This document shows, piece by piece, positions 50,031 through 61,126 of a DNA stretch of 64,000 nucleotides; positions within the stretch are counted from its first letter, which is position 1, and each line of letters opens with the position of its first letter. The notes under the pieces are model-generated. The model worked only from the letters and a program-made list of their open reading frames with translations, was not told the origin of the DNA and ran no database searches. Where the stretch lies: the NCBI RefSeq assembly GCF_932526225.1, contig NC_064041.1:15472951-15536950 (forward strand), in the 5' to 3' direction. The stretch comes from Nematostella vectensis (taxonomy: Eukaryota; Cnidaria; Anthozoa; Actiniaria; Edwardsiidae). The translations under genes were made by a program, and so were the position numbers.

Positions 50031-50520
50031 ATATAAAGTCTGGACAACTGCACATACAACCTTTTTATATTCTCGATTTGTTCGATTATTATCTTTAACG
50101 CCAACATTTTCTTTTCTTTTAACTTATAACGTAGAAAAGAAAGCCTAAAAAGTTAACAAAAATGTATTTTCACCATTGATACTATTCCAGACATAATATT
50201 GTACCGCGGCCTAGTCCCTCCGTGAGGGGCCTGGGTCTTGCTCACCTGTAGTTTGGCTAGTGGGTTTCCTGTGGTTTCACTTCTACTGCTAATGTGTTTA
50301 TTTATTCCTATCGCAGCCATAGGACTGAATTACAGGAAAAATTACAAAACATTTAAATACTTGACAGAAACAAAGTCACTGAGCCTCTTGATTCTTGACG
50401 GTGTAGCACGTCGGGTTACATTCGATCGCAGGCTGTACGTTTGCGGTATTGTTATAGTCCTTGACAATATAAGTTTATGTACAGGGTTTTCTTCTGATAA
50501 ATTACACATGTATTTTTTTT
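50031..50520. other. Intron sequence between minisatellite and LINE
   Basis: No coding match. May include the 3' UTR of the LINE on the - strand. Confidence 0.5.
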
Positions 50521-51518
50521 ACAGAGATCTTGCCTACGGCTTTCAAGGTCTTGAAGATTAGCCTGTACAAGTGCATTCTCATAATTCAGATTCGGGTAGA
50601 TAACGGAGAGAAACGTTTCTGAATCTTTTCTAAGGAATAGCAGAGGCGTTTCGGTAGATTAGAGAAAACAACACAGCCGTATTCAAAAATTGATCTAATC
50701 AGGGCGCAATACACATCGACTAGATCACTTTCCCCTAAACCACTTTTCTTAAGCTGACGTAGTGCATATAGCCTTTTGTTAGCTTTTTTGATTATAACTT
50801 CACAGTGAGCATCCCATGTGAGGTCGTGAGAAATAACAACACCGAGTAATTTGAAAGTGCTCACGCGCTCCACGACCGCGTTGCTGATAACAATGGGACC
50901 CCACACACAGCTGTTATGATCAAGGAAGTCAACGGTCATTGATTTACACTTTTTGGGATTCAAAACCATATTGTGACTTTTCGCATAATTGTGGATATCC
51001 TCCACGAGGAAGTTCATGACCGGGGGAGAATTCCTAGGCACTATTTCTAGTAAGGTGAGATCGTCCACGAACTTCGCACGAGGGGGCCACGAGGCCATGA
51101 GGTCGTTAACCATGACTGCGAACAGCACAGGACCGAGCCGGGTCCCTTGAGGAATCCCTCCATTTATGGGCTGAACAGATGACGTTACTGAGGAAATCCG
51201 TGCAAACTGGGTTCGTCCCTCCAAGAAGGTTGTAATCCAACGGACTAAGCATGGATGAAGACCGTAGCCATGGAGTTTGGCCAGCAATATCTTGTGATCA
51301 ATGAGATCGAACTCCTTTTTGAAGTCCGCGAAGAAAAACATCCCCGAGCAGTTACCCCTATCAAGACCGTCCAGCAACCAGTGTAACATGTACACCAGAG
51401 CATCAATAGTCGATTTTCTAGCGACAGCGAATTGGTTGGGATCGAGATTCCGGAGGATCTTAGGGAGAGCTCTTGTGAGAGTGAAGCCCTCGAACATCTT
51501 TGCTAGCTGGCATGTCAA
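50521..51518 (-). pseudogene. LINE reverse transcriptase, C-terminal frameshifted
   Basis: Palm motifs are present: FADFKKEFDLIDH (block A Asp kept), GGIPQGTRLGPVLF and the catalytic FVDD. FKLLGVVIS and FEYGCVVF follow. After 50586 the frame shifts and the peptide continues as VIYPNLNYENALVQ. Confidence 0.87.
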
Positions 51519-51587
51519 TGCGATGGGTCTAATATCATCCTCAAAAGTGGCAGGGGGGCGTCGCTTGGGTATTGGAGAAACAGCTCC

Positions 51588-51944
51588 CTACTTCAATATC
51601 GGGTAAAGATAGCCATCCTTCAAGCTCGAATTGTATATATCGGTGACAACTGGGGCCAGCTCAAATGCAAATATTTTCCACACAATATTGGGAATAGAGT
51701 CGGGACCAGGTGCTTTTTTCACTTTTGTGGCTCGAAGAGCCATTCCCGCTTCCCTTGGAGTGACCAAAAGGGATTCGGGGATCTCATCCACTAAAATTGA
51801 CGTGACGTCACCGGGTCCGAGAGGTTCAAAGTCCGATGTAAGACTGACTAAGAACTGGTTAATCCTCTCGCACAGGTCACTTACAGACTGGATTGTAGAG
51901 CCGTCTATTAATTGGCAATACCGCTGGTCGTCCGATGCAGACAC
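51588..51944 (-). pseudogene. LINE linker and start of reverse transcriptase
   Basis: Carries KKAPGPDSIPNIVWK, the conserved first block of CR1/jockey-type reverse transcriptases. A frameshift at each end separates it from its neighbours. Confidence 0.82.
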
Positions 51945-52026
51945 ACCCCCGAGACTCTAAATATTTTTCCACCACTTGTCCACACGGGTTTGCTTGAGAG
52001 GCTTCACTTTGGATTGTAGGAGATTT

Positions 52027-53220
52027 CTAGGAGCTCTTGATACATCGCTGGACTTGGTTCCGCCAATATTTGAATACATGGGAATCTTTACCGTATCTAG
52101 AAAGAGCGCGTTGTCTCCTAGCAACCAGAGATTTTATTCTGGGCGTAATCCAATCTTTGTCGGTATCGTGTAATCGAATTGGCTTGGCTGGTAAGAAGCG
52201 ATCAACGGCGGCGCCAAATACTTGCAAAAAATAGTTGGTTTTGTCCTTGCAAGATTCGATGGAATAGAGCTGTTGCCGAGAAAAGGCATCCAAAGGTATC
52301 CACCGACCGAAGTCACGTAGAGCACTATCACGTGTATCGCGCGTGGTGATTATTCGCTTGATACGTTTCAAGTTAGAGGTGTTAGGACTGACTAGGACAG
52401 AATAATGGTCCGAGGTTCCGATCTTGCGTAGCTGTTTGGGTGCGGACCACACCTTGGGGGTGTTGGTCAGGCACCAATCAAGGGTGTCACAGGTTTTCAC
52501 CTTAACAATCTGAGTAAAGCCACACCTCCGATGAAATAAAGATGGGGAGATGTTGGTTGAATTGGGATTAAAATCCCCGACTATACAGACCAGACAGTCC
52601 GGGTGACTCCGGAGGTATAGATCAAAGGAATGTTGGATATGAGCGTAGAGCTGTTTATTGTCTTCTGCGGTGGCTCGAGGCGGGTGGTAAATAACAGCCA
52701 CGAGGATCACAGAAATTGGCCTAGGGAGTCGCCGGGGCCGTAGCTGCAGCCAGAAGTTTTCTGATATACAGCCGTCGAGTTCCAACTCAGTAAGTCGTTT
52801 ACAGGGTATCGTGAAGTTCACGTGCACAGCAATGCCGCCTGCAAAAGTTTCGCGATCCTTTCGGAATAAGACATAGCCGCTCAAATTGACAGAAGAATCC
52901 GGGATATGATCCGTTAACCAGGTTTTCGTGACACAGATCACATCAGCGGAGTTTGTCGAGGAGACACATTCGAGCTCGTCAATTTTAGACGCAAGCAAAC
53001 GGACATTGGATACCACAACAGGAATTCGGGCAACACGGCTTATATTTTTCTCGACTATCGCTGGAGGCGCTGCCATGGTAATACGCGATGCTGGATGCAA
53101 ATCAGGACCACAAGCATTATGGGATGCTGGATTCGAGTTCACAGTTCGGATTATTATCTGTTCGAGCAATACCATTCTTTCTACGACCACCGCTTTTCCC
53201 GCGGAATCTAAATATTCCAA
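52027..53220 (-). pseudogene. LINE APE-type endonuclease
   Basis: Contains SNVRLLASKIDEL, VICVTKTWLTDHIPDS, VAVIYHPP, CIVGDFNPNS and GTSDHYSVLV, the endonuclease motif series. The catalytic Glu usually found in T-E-T-W is Lys here (T-K-T-W), which should inactivate it. The linker SLVARRQRALSRYG follows. The frame differs from the preceding part. Confidence 0.85.
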
Positions 53221-53846
53221 GATCTTTGAGAGTTTGAAAAAACGTCCCTGTTTTCAAGCGAGCCCCGAGAACGAAGATCACGGAGATGCTCTCTTGTGTA
53301 GTGAACAGTGGAGCTTGTGTTATTGCGGTTATGCAAATGAACTGCCGAAGGATCGTTGACATGGCCGACGACCAGTAAGTTGTTATCATCCAAGTTCTTG
53401 TTAATTCGAGCTGCAGCGACAAGTCCTGGGTTGAGCGGAACATCAGTGAAGATGGTTATGTCAATTGGGGGGTAGAATCCAGGGATGGCTAGTACAACAA
53501 GTCCATGTTTACAAGCTTTGCTAACAGGGAGTCGAGAATCGAAAAACCCAGATTTAGCGATTCGTATGCGGCAAGGACTAACGCCAGGTCTTCTAACTGT
53601 TACGGCAAACCCATGTAGAGGTGTCACAGTGTCTACGGACGTAGGTGACAGTGAATGATGATCGATGTGCTGCCTTAGGCATAGTAACTTTATCAACATT
53701 GACAGAGCAAGCAAAAACGTGGCCGCCATGACTAGCGCCTGCGCACATCTCATCAACCACAGGCAACTCAACCAGACCGCCAGGGATTTAGACAGCACAA
53801 TTTGGTCGTATGTGATCTGTCTACATGTCTTTGCCCTGAATAGCAC
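53208..53846 (-). pseudogene. LINE N-terminal region with 2A-like motif
   Basis: Open for 212 codons. A hydrophobic stretch lies near residues 25-55 (AVWLSCLWLMRC ... LLALSMLIKLL). Further on is TDVPLNPGL, which fits the 2A ribosome-skipping pattern (D-x-x-x-N-P-G-P) except that the final essential Pro is Leu, explained by one C to T change. 2A-like peptides ahead of the endonuclease are known in animal non-LTR elements. Confidence 0.7.
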
Positions 53847-54041
53847 ACTACGACTATCTTAGTTGAGCATCGTAGCAGAGTCGTAGCCTGATTTACAATT
53901 TACGAGTCGAATTGCATACAACTAAATGGTGCTGCCTAAATCTGCCTTAATATTGCCCCGATGATAGTTAAAACGACGTGCAGTGTATTATAAGGGAGTT
54001 CCCTAAATAACTAGGAGAGGAAAAAAGACCATTTAACTTAC

Positions 54042-54104
54042 AAATTTCTTCTTCTCAGCAATGGCGGCCATTAGTCTCCTGTCTTCATCATCCAACAGCT
54101 GAAT
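54042..54104 (-). CDS. CNTRL: Centriolin coiled-coil exon, short
   Basis: 21 codons, phase 0 to 0: IQLLDDEDRRLMAAIAEKKK then F. Too short to be found by an open-frame search. It is placed because it joins both neighbours without a gap against vertebrate centriolin. Acceptor TTTTTTTACTTAG, donor TTT/GTAAGT. Confidence 0.85.
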
Positions 54105-54224
54105 CTAAGTAAAAAAATAAAGGTTTATCAGTTAATAGTATCGGGCTTATGTTGCCAGAGATGCACTATGAAGTGGAAGTATTGTAAAGACACAATCAGG
54201 TATTACCAGGAATTTGAGAGCCTT

Positions 54225-54450
54225 TGGCCGAATAGCATAGATAATTATAGCGGAGGAATGTACTGTACTTTGGCGGAAGAGCATAGATAATTATAGCGGG
54301 GGAATGTACTGTAGATGAGTGCTGGAGGTGATTGAATGTGGTTTGTGTTCAACGGACATGATGCGTTCAGTAAAAGCAGGTATGTGAGGGCCTGATATAT
54401 TGTGCGTTCAGTAAAAACAGGTACTTTAACGGCCTGATATGGTGTTGTAG
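54225..54450. repeat. Short local duplications in a centriolin intron
   Basis: AGCATAGATAATTATAGCGG recurs 46 bp apart (54234, 54280), and GCGTTCAGTAAAA recurs 41 bp apart (54363, 54404). Confidence 0.75.
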
Positions 54451-54767
54451 ATAGGGCGCAGTGTGATGTTCAGTGCTGAGACATACAAGTGTGGCATTTG
54501 GATGGGTATGCATGAAGGGTGTAGTGGGGTGTAGATAGAGTATTTTGGGGTGTACAATTAGTTCCCTAGCTGCATGTATTTTGAGATCCTGTTGCTGTAG
54601 GTAAGGTTAGTGAATTGATATGGCATTTGGATGTGTAGTTAGGGTGTGGTGGTATGAGAAATGTGCATATTCTATACCTCTATAGTCCCCTGTTAGTTGG
54701 GGTGTATAGATGGTATTTTAGGTGTGGCTGGTGGGGTGCAACATGTAACAAGAGTAGGTATATCTAC

Positions 54768-54874
54768 CTCTTCCTCTATCGCCCTCTGCACCTGATCCAG
54801 TTCATCTACAGCATCCTTTAGCTGGTTTCTTTTGCGACGTAACTCATCCTCTAGCTTCGCTAGCTCTAGTTGAG
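54768..54874 (-). CDS. CNTRL: Centriolin coiled-coil exon
   Basis: Phase 1 to 0. AQLELAKLEDELRRKRNQLK then DAVDELDQVQRAIEEE, continuing the helix of the preceding exon. Acceptor TTTCTATTCCTAG, donor GAG/GTAGAT. Confidence 0.85.
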
Positions 54875-55179
54875 CTAGGAATAGAAATACATCATTACTC
54901 ATACCCTTGTATAGCTTTGACCAACATGATAACATAAGTTCATAAATGTAGCTTAAAATTAAGTTGTTGCAGCCTGAATGGGCTAGGGTAAGGTGGTACC
55001 AGATCTATAGACTTCAACAAAATAATAAATATCAGGTTGTGAATAGTTTTTCTTCAAAAACGGGCCATTCATTTACCCTTTGTGTCATCCGCATTGTGTT
55101 AAAAGGACTCAATGGTGTAAGATTGGCAGGCTCTAGAAATATACTTCAGCCCTGTGTCTTCAGTTTACATTTCACTTAC
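54875..55179 (-). other. Centriolin intron
   Basis: No further feature seen. Confidence 0.6.
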
Positions 55180-55408
55180 CTTTCTTGACAGCCATTTCCT
55201 GGTCTTGTAAATCAGACAACAGCGCCTCATGTAATTCATCCAGAGTATTCTTGTTCTGTCCGCCATATCGGTCACTCAGGCGGGCCCCTATAGCGCTGAG
55301 CTCAGCCTTCTGAGATGGACTCAAAGGGTGCGACTCACGTGCAAATGCGTTTGGTTTGTAACCAGCTTTGCCAATATATGCAGCCTCATCGTCTTCAACT
55401 TCAGGGAA
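55180..55408 (-). CDS. CNTRL: Centriolin exon with the YIGKAGYK motif
   Basis: Phase 0 to 1, about 76 codons. DDEAAYIGKAGYKPNAFARE matches vertebrate DESPYIGKSRYKRNMFATE. A linker and the start of a helix (LHEALLSDLQDQEMAVKK) follow. Acceptor CATCTTCTGCAG, donor AAAG/GTAAGT. Confidence 0.92.
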
Positions 55409-55885
55409 CTGCAGAAGATGTGTAAAGCTACATTAACATTTTCTCACAGAAAGGACTGGTGAGTGATTCTAGTATTATTTTGTAAAGCTTTGAAAATAGC
55501 TTTATTTCCAAAGAGCATCAAAGGGATGATGGCCAAGGCAACTAAGAAAACCTTCACTCAGTTGTTGTTTGACCTTTTGTTTTAAAGTGAAGATTGAGCT
55601 ACAGTAGGTATTAGGTTACTTGCATGTGGTAAACAGTGTTTTACTGCGGCAATCTCAGTATACTGATGATGAGGTTGCACATGTAAATCCTGCCTAGTCA
55701 CATGTTGTACTTAATTTTTTAACAAAAAATTTGGATATAAATATGGATGTATCATTAAGCATTATACGCCCTTTTTTGCACCTTAGCCACCTCTTTTCAA
55801 ATGCAAGAACAAACTGTAATCATACTTAAGTTCCCTCAGCCCATTGGAATTTACCCTGGTGAAAAAAACTGCAATTACACCATAC
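55409..55885 (-). other. Centriolin intron
   Basis: AT-rich; no coding match or repeat noticed. Confidence 0.6.
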
Positions 55886-56017
55886 CTCAGCACCCTCAGG
55901 CCAAGGCAGTTTACCCAGGTGTTCAAACTTAGCGTCAAGTTTATAGAATGCCAGTTCCTGTTCCAGTCTGAACTGCTTCTCACAAGCTCTGGACAGCTCC
56001 TTGGTTTTACTAGCCAG
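55886..56017 (-). CDS. CNTRL: Centriolin exon with the ELAFYKLDAKFE motif
   Basis: 44 codons, phase 0 to 0. Contains KTKELSRACEKQFRLEQELA followed by FYKLDAKFEHLG, nearly identical to the vertebrate centriolin ELAFYKIDAKFE region. This is the strongest single match to the family in the window. Acceptor TTTTTTCTCTCAG, donor GAG/GTATGG. Confidence 0.93.
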
Positions 56018-56257
56018 CTGAGAGAAAAAAATGAAAATAAAGCTTTTGTAAAGGTCTTTGAAGGCATATTTTCACTAAAGAGGGAAACAGAGATAAAAGG
56101 GGCGTTTGCGTTCGGTTTGAAACCCTTATGGGTTCTGGGTTGATGCCGGGGTAGGCCCTGCTGGCCAGTGGAACCACCTACTTCTTTTAAAAAAAGTTTT
56201 ATTTGAACTAATCAAATAAAATAACTTTCCCCTCCTACTTATCAATCTCCACCGCCT

Positions 56258-56370
56258 ACCGTATTTACCGGCATATAATACGCACCTGCATATAATCAGC
56301 ACCCCAATTTTTAAGGCCTTTTTTTAAAGAAAATTCGAAAATCCACGTATAATATGTACCCCAATAGAAA
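56258..56370. mobile_element. Possible small DNA-transposon relic
   Basis: Begins CCGTATTTACCGGCATATAA, resembling a terminal motif common to short non-autonomous elements in many animals, and has an internal related stretch (CACGTATAATATGTACCCC). No clear inverted partner or target duplication was found. Confidence 0.3.
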
Positions 56371-56663
56371 TTGAGGAAATAAAAAACAACAAAAAAAGAA
56401 ACAGAATTACCAAGATGAGTTAAATGTTCCGATTCACAATTTATTTTTTGTATACATAAGTACGCTAAACTCTGAAACTTAATGAAACCCTATAGATGCT
56501 ATTTAAAACATGCCTCCATTAAGGGCACCCCCCCAAAAAAAAAAATTACGGACTGCTCAAAACACTATATATATAAAACCTCTATTTAGCAGCCACCTCC
56601 ATATAACAGACATATTTTTCATTCCAGAAGGTGTCCGTTATATAGATGTTGTACTGCACGTAC

Positions 56664-56857
56664 AATTTCTTCCTTGGCGTTCAGTTCTCTCTGGAGCTCT
56701 TTGTTTCTTTGAGCCAGCTGGGTATCTTTCTCTTTTTGTTGCTGATGAAGTCGGCTCACTTTATCAAGTTCAGTAGAAACTGAATGCTTCTCCTCAAACA
56801 GGGCATCATAGAGTTTGTTCTGTCTGTTGAGTTCTGCTTCCAGTCGCCTAATCTCAT
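56664..56857 (-). CDS. CNTRL: Centriolin exon: start of coiled coil
   Basis: Phase 1 to 0. Begins DEIRRLEAELNRQNK and continues as a heptad-rich helix (VSRLHQQQKEKDTQLAQRNK) to LNAKEEI. Aligns with the vertebrate LEEVERLERDLEKK ... LNTKNEL stretch. Acceptor TTTGTCACCAG, donor ATT/GTACGT. Confidence 0.88.
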
Positions 56858-57473
56858 CTGGTGACAAAGAGGTAAATAATTTCAAGAAACTGTGATGGCA
56901 AGCAGAGAGGCATGAGCTACCATGGCCAACCAAGACGAATTTTTTAGAAAGTTAGCAAAGACAACATGTAAGAATCAGTTTTGATTATGGAATTATTTTC
57001 CATGCAGCCATTCAGCACAAATTTTGGCAGTGCAATCTTCCAAAGCTTACCTTTGGTGAACATCTCTTTATGCTAAGTTTAGTACCATCTACTTGTGACA
57101 AGATCTTGGAAAGGGTTGAAGGGCACTATTAAAATCATAATTTTTTTTTTCTCCCTTCTAACACACAGATGTTGCAGGTTGTTGATTCTTTGCAATCCTT
57201 TCAATTGCAATCCTTTGCAATTTTCAATGTCAGATTATATCTGAATTAGAGAGTTTGACTTGAGGCAAAACTGGGTAAAATAGTGCTTGATTTTGATAAA
57301 CTCACTTTCAAATGGGAAAATCTCCTTAAGAATTAGGTACATAAAGTGTCTTGAATAAAACCAGACAAAAGGGGTTGTTTTTAAATGAGAATATTTGCGG
57401 TTACCTTGGATAATTGAGAAAGTGTTTAAAGTAAAACCAAAACTGTTTTTAAGTAGAAAGATGCATATTCTAC

Positions 57474-57660
57474 CTTGTCCAAATCTGTCATCTGCAGCTA
57501 CTCTTTCGTCATCCATCACCGTCTGCTTGTCGAGGGTGGTAAGAGAGCGCAGCTGGAAGATGGCGTACAAGTGGCTATGCGCCAAGGTAGACATCGGGTT
57601 TCCCACCATGGAAATCTCAGTTAGATCTTGCAGCGGTCTTAATTTAGTGATTTCCAACAG
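57474..57660 (-). CDS. CNTRL: Centriolin exon: end of leucine-rich repeat domain
   Basis: 62 codons, phase 0 to 1. Acceptor TTTCTCTTTCAG, donor CAAG/GTAGAA. The peptide runs from LLEITKLRPLQDL through ISMVGNPMSTL and FQLRSLTTLDKQTV to DDRFGQ. It matches the LRR-capping part of vertebrate centriolin (KLKPLQDL, ENPVVTL, FHLRSLESLEGQPV). An LRR cap of this kind also occurs in other LRR proteins; the following exons settle the identity. A LINE relic ends about 37 nt upstream of the acceptor. Confidence 0.88.
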
Positions 57661-57698
57661 CTGAAAGAGAAAATTTTGAATTAGATACATACATTCGT

Positions 57699-58348
57699 TT
57701 ATTCTGCCGCCTTCCACTCTGGAGTCATATATGGTACGTCTTTCTTTCTGACCCTCATTTTCTTGGTAGGTAGTTTAGATTCCAATACAGAGGTGACCCT
57801 TTCCTTCCAGTCTGTGTATAACTGGTCGACCGTTCCAGTGTGCGTCAATGGAAAATCAATTTCTTCAATGTCTTTTTTAAGCTCACTTATGTCTAGGTTC
57901 TTATAACTCCTGAACTGAATTACTTTTGATTCATGTTGTTTAACTGACTGACACACAAAAGCGTATACCATTCTGTGATCACTCAGGCCAAACTCTTTCA
58001 CTCCTGGAAGCCTATAACTCCTGAACTTAATTACTTTTGATTCATGTTGTTTAACTGACTGACACACAAAAGCGTATACCATTTTGTGATCACTAAGGCC
58101 CGGAAGCCTTTTCATTTGTTAAAATAACGTCAATCAACGTCTTAGACGTTGGGGTTACTCGCGTTGGCTCGGTGATTAGGAACGTAAGCTGATTGATTTC
58201 TTCTAAGTCTATTAAGATTTTGCCCTCCCTTTCTCGTGGTTTGAGTCTGTCCAGATTTAGATCTCCTAGAAGCGCCAAGAGTTGGACACTGAGCCATAGC
58301 CAACGAAATGACACTTTCCGGGGGGGGCCTGTATATTCCTAACACCAT
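57699..58348 (-). pseudogene. LINE endonuclease C-terminal part with internal duplication
   Basis: GIYRPPPES, GDLNLDRL and ILTNEK appear in successive frames. About 112 bp then occur twice (near 57898-57990 and 58010-58100). Each copy encodes LSDHxMVYAFVCQSVKQHES, so the catalytic SDH motif is present in duplicate. Confidence 0.8.
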
Positions 58349-58516
58349 GACACGTTTTCCGCTAAAGTTGACTTCGAGAGGTAGGACTTCAATCGTTTTA
58401 TAGTTTCTGCTCGGCTTTATTTTCTTCGATGGTAATGAGGAGTGTACATAAGTTAAGATACGCCCTCCCCCTTTTACTCTATCTTGGCGATAAATACGAT
58501 AATCTGGTATCTTGAA

Positions 58517-58921
58517 TTAAGTGTCCGAATATGAACTGTCGAGTTTTGTTTCGGTGATGACAAAGACTCCCATCCGCAATTTCTCATTCATTAGCAATAC
58601 TTCGTCGAATTTATTTTGTAGACTATTGATATTTAGATGGGCGACAAAAACTTGACTAGGGTGTGATCTTCTAACCGCCGTCAGTTCTTCCAGGGGGTCC
58701 CTGAGCAACTCCACGTCCGGCTCCTTATTGGGCAAAGATGAAATGTGTTGATTGTTTTGCCTGTTTAAGGGAAGATCCGATAGTATGCACCTCGGGCAGG
58801 TCCAAGAGCGGGGATCCCGTGCGCGAATGGATTTAGAAATGATAACGGAGACTCCTTTACACAACTCGCAAATAAAGCGTTTATGATTTTGTCTCACGGT
58901 CTTGTCACATTGGTAGCACAC
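58517..58921 (-). pseudogene. LINE Cys-rich finger and endonuclease start
   Basis: CYQCDKTV ... FICELCKGV ... WTCPRC is a PHD-like zinc-binding pattern common at the start of CR1-type proteins. Then come FVAHLNINSLQNKFDEV and ITETKLD, the first endonuclease motifs, with the catalytic Glu kept. A frameshift follows. Confidence 0.8.
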
Positions 58922-58994
58922 TCTATCAGACGAGGTCTTTGTGTTAGAATGTTTTGGTTTCTTTTTGTCATTTACTTGTGTAGCTGGTCCAGGG

Positions 58995-59567
58995 TTAAGA
59001 GATATCTCCGCTCAGTATTAGAATCTGACGAGTGGCGATCGAGTTGGGATAGTATTGACATGGTGCCTTCGAGCGCTTGGGCTTCCTGTGTACATAATGC
59101 TTGCGTGACACAAGTGACAGACTTGTAGCTAAGATTCCGAAATGTGATTGAGAATAACGACGGAACAGCGCCAAACAGGCCACAATTCGACGTAGTGCAA
59201 GATGAGAGTACGGATATTCAATGCCATTTGATGATATAGAAGCTTGAATAAGGCAAGTTTGAATCGCGAGTGAATAATTCGCTTCAGTAGCTTCAAGGAG
59301 ACTGCCTTTGTCCTGAAGTGTAAATGACGAAGAGAACAATTGTCTTCTTGTATTAACTAACGAGATCCAACTTGGATTTGAAGCAAATTTAAAAAGTTGG
59401 TTTCTCCACTCCCACCTATCAACTGTTGGCGAGACTCCCACCAGTGTTTGCTTAACATAACCCAGGAGATATTTCTTGGGAGCCACTTGAATATTGTTTT
59501 CTTTTGGGCAAAATAGAGCCAAAAGAGCACAGAGCACCAAAACACGTCCGCACCTCATTATGCACAT
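58995..59567 (-). pseudogene. LINE N-terminal region with signal-like start and 2A-like end
   Basis: 190 codons. The start MRCGRVLVLCALLALF resembles a signal peptide. It ends LILSGDIS and then a stop; in the next frame the bases read NPGPATQV. Together they match a 2A-like D-I-x-x-NPGP motif broken by a small indel at 58999 or so. Confidence 0.7.
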
Positions 59568-59572
59568 TATGC

Positions 59573-60975
59573 ATGGATATTAGCTATACAACATGGAGAT
59601 TAACTATACAACATGGAGATTAACTATACAACATGGATATTAACTATACAACATGGATATTAACTATACAACATGGATATTAACTATACAACATGGAGAT
59701 TAACTATACAACATGGAGATTAACTATACAACATGGATATTAACTATACAACATGGATATTAACTATACAACATGGATATTAACTATACAACACGGAGAT
59801 TAGCTATACAACATGGATATCAACTATACAACATGGATATTAACTATACAACATGGAGATTAGCTATACAACATGGAGATTAGCTATACAACATGGAGAT
59901 TAGCTATACAACATGGATATTAGCTATACAACATGGATATTAACTATACAACATGGATATTAACTATACAACATGGAGATTAACTATACAACATGGAGAT
60001 TAACTATACAACATGAGGTTAACTATACAACATGGATATTAACTATACAACATGGAGATTAGCTATACAACATGGAGATTAACTATACAACATGGATATT
60101 AACTATACAACATGGATATTAACTATACAACATGGATATTAATTATACAACATGGATATTAACTATACAACATGGATATTAACTATACAACATGGATATT
60201 AACTATACAACATGGATATTAACTATACAACATGGATATTAACTATACAACATGGACATTAACTATACAACATGGATATTAACTATACAACATGGATATT
60301 AACTATACAACATGGATATTAACTATACAACATGGAGATTAGCTATACAACATGGAGATTAGCTATACGACATGGAGATTAGCTATACGACATGGAGATT
60401 AACTATACAACATGGAGATTAGCTATACAACATGGAGATTAACTATACAACATGGAGATTAACTATACAACATGGAGATTAACTATACAACATGGAGATT
60501 AACTATACAACATGGAGATTAACTATACAACATGGAGATTAACTATACAACATGGAGATTAACTATACAACATGGAGATTAACTATACAACATGGAGATT
60601 AACTATACAACATGGAGATTAACTATACAACATGGAGATTAACTATACAACATGGAGATTAACTATACAACATAGAGATTAACTATACAACATGGAGATT
60701 AACTATACAACATGGAGATTAACTAATACAACATGGAGATTAACTATACAACATGGAGATTAACTATACAACATGGATATTAACTATACAACATGGATAT
60801 TAACTATACAACATGGATATTAACTATACATCATGGAGATTAACTATACAACATGGATATTAACTATACAACATGGATATTAACTATACAACATGGAGAT
60901 TAACTATACAACATGGAGATTAACTACACAACATGAAGATTAACTATACAACATGGATATTAACTATACAACATT
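59573..60975. repeat. 20-bp minisatellite
   Basis: About 70 units of TTAACTATACAACATGGAGA and variants (GATAT for GAGAT, TAGCT for TAACT). It begins directly at the 5' edge of the LINE relic. The stretch 60340-60760 is almost pure GAGAT type, so variants are clustered. Confidence 0.95.
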
Positions 60976-60976
60976 T

Positions 60977-61126
60977 TAAGAAAAATTTCCATTTTGGCCA
61001 TTCAGAGCTGTTTAGCTCTCTAATTATTCAATGTGAGCATTTGTACTATAGTTTTGTAGTTTTGTACACATTTCCTTAACTAGCGTTTCATATTGCCAAT
61101 TCTCTAGCTCCTACTTATTACAACTA
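60977..61126. other. Unique spacer between two minisatellites
   Basis: No feature recognised. Confidence 0.6.

Larger units (their letters stand above)
50521..53860 (-). mobile_element. Decayed CR1/L2-like LINE in a centriolin intron
   Basis: Reads on the same strand as centriolin. In order from 53860: an N-terminal region with a degenerate 2A-like motif, an APE-type endonuclease, a linker, the reverse transcriptase, and a short C-terminal end to about 50521. At least four frameshifts separate the parts. The 3' boundary is uncertain, perhaps near 50230. Confidence 0.88.
45734..57660 (-). other. CNTRL: Partial centriolin (CNTRL) gene, nine internal exons
   Basis: Exons at 57474-57660, 56664-56857, 55886-56017, 55180-55408, 54768-54874, 54042-54104, 49054-49191, 46206-46527 and 45734-45934 join in one frame with GT-AG borders and matching phases, giving about 524 codons. 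Read in order they align without large gaps to vertebrate centriolin from the last leucine-rich repeat into the coiled coil. Centriolin is a mother-centriole and midbody protein needed for late cytokinesis. The start of the gene lies right of the window, and the larger C-terminal part is not found to the left before the tRNA array. Confidence 0.88.
57697..59570 (-). mobile_element. Decayed LINE, endonuclease part only
   Basis: On the - strand from 59570: an N-terminal part ending in a 2A-like motif, a Cys-rich finger, and an APE-type endonuclease. It stops after TPEWKAAE with no reverse transcriptase, so the 3' half is missing. That is unusual because LINEs normally lose the 5' end, so a later deletion is likely. 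It lies just upstream of a centriolin exon. Confidence 0.82.

Noticed and set aside
49366-50148. Repetitive 200-260 residue proteins on both strands
   Set aside because: Produced by the 42-bp minisatellite, which is open in several frames; no splice sites, start context or conserved domain.
45734-57660. Generic myosin- or golgin-like coiled-coil gene
   Set aside because: The ELAFYKLDAKFE and YIGKAGYK blocks and the LRR cap before the helix fit centriolin specifically.
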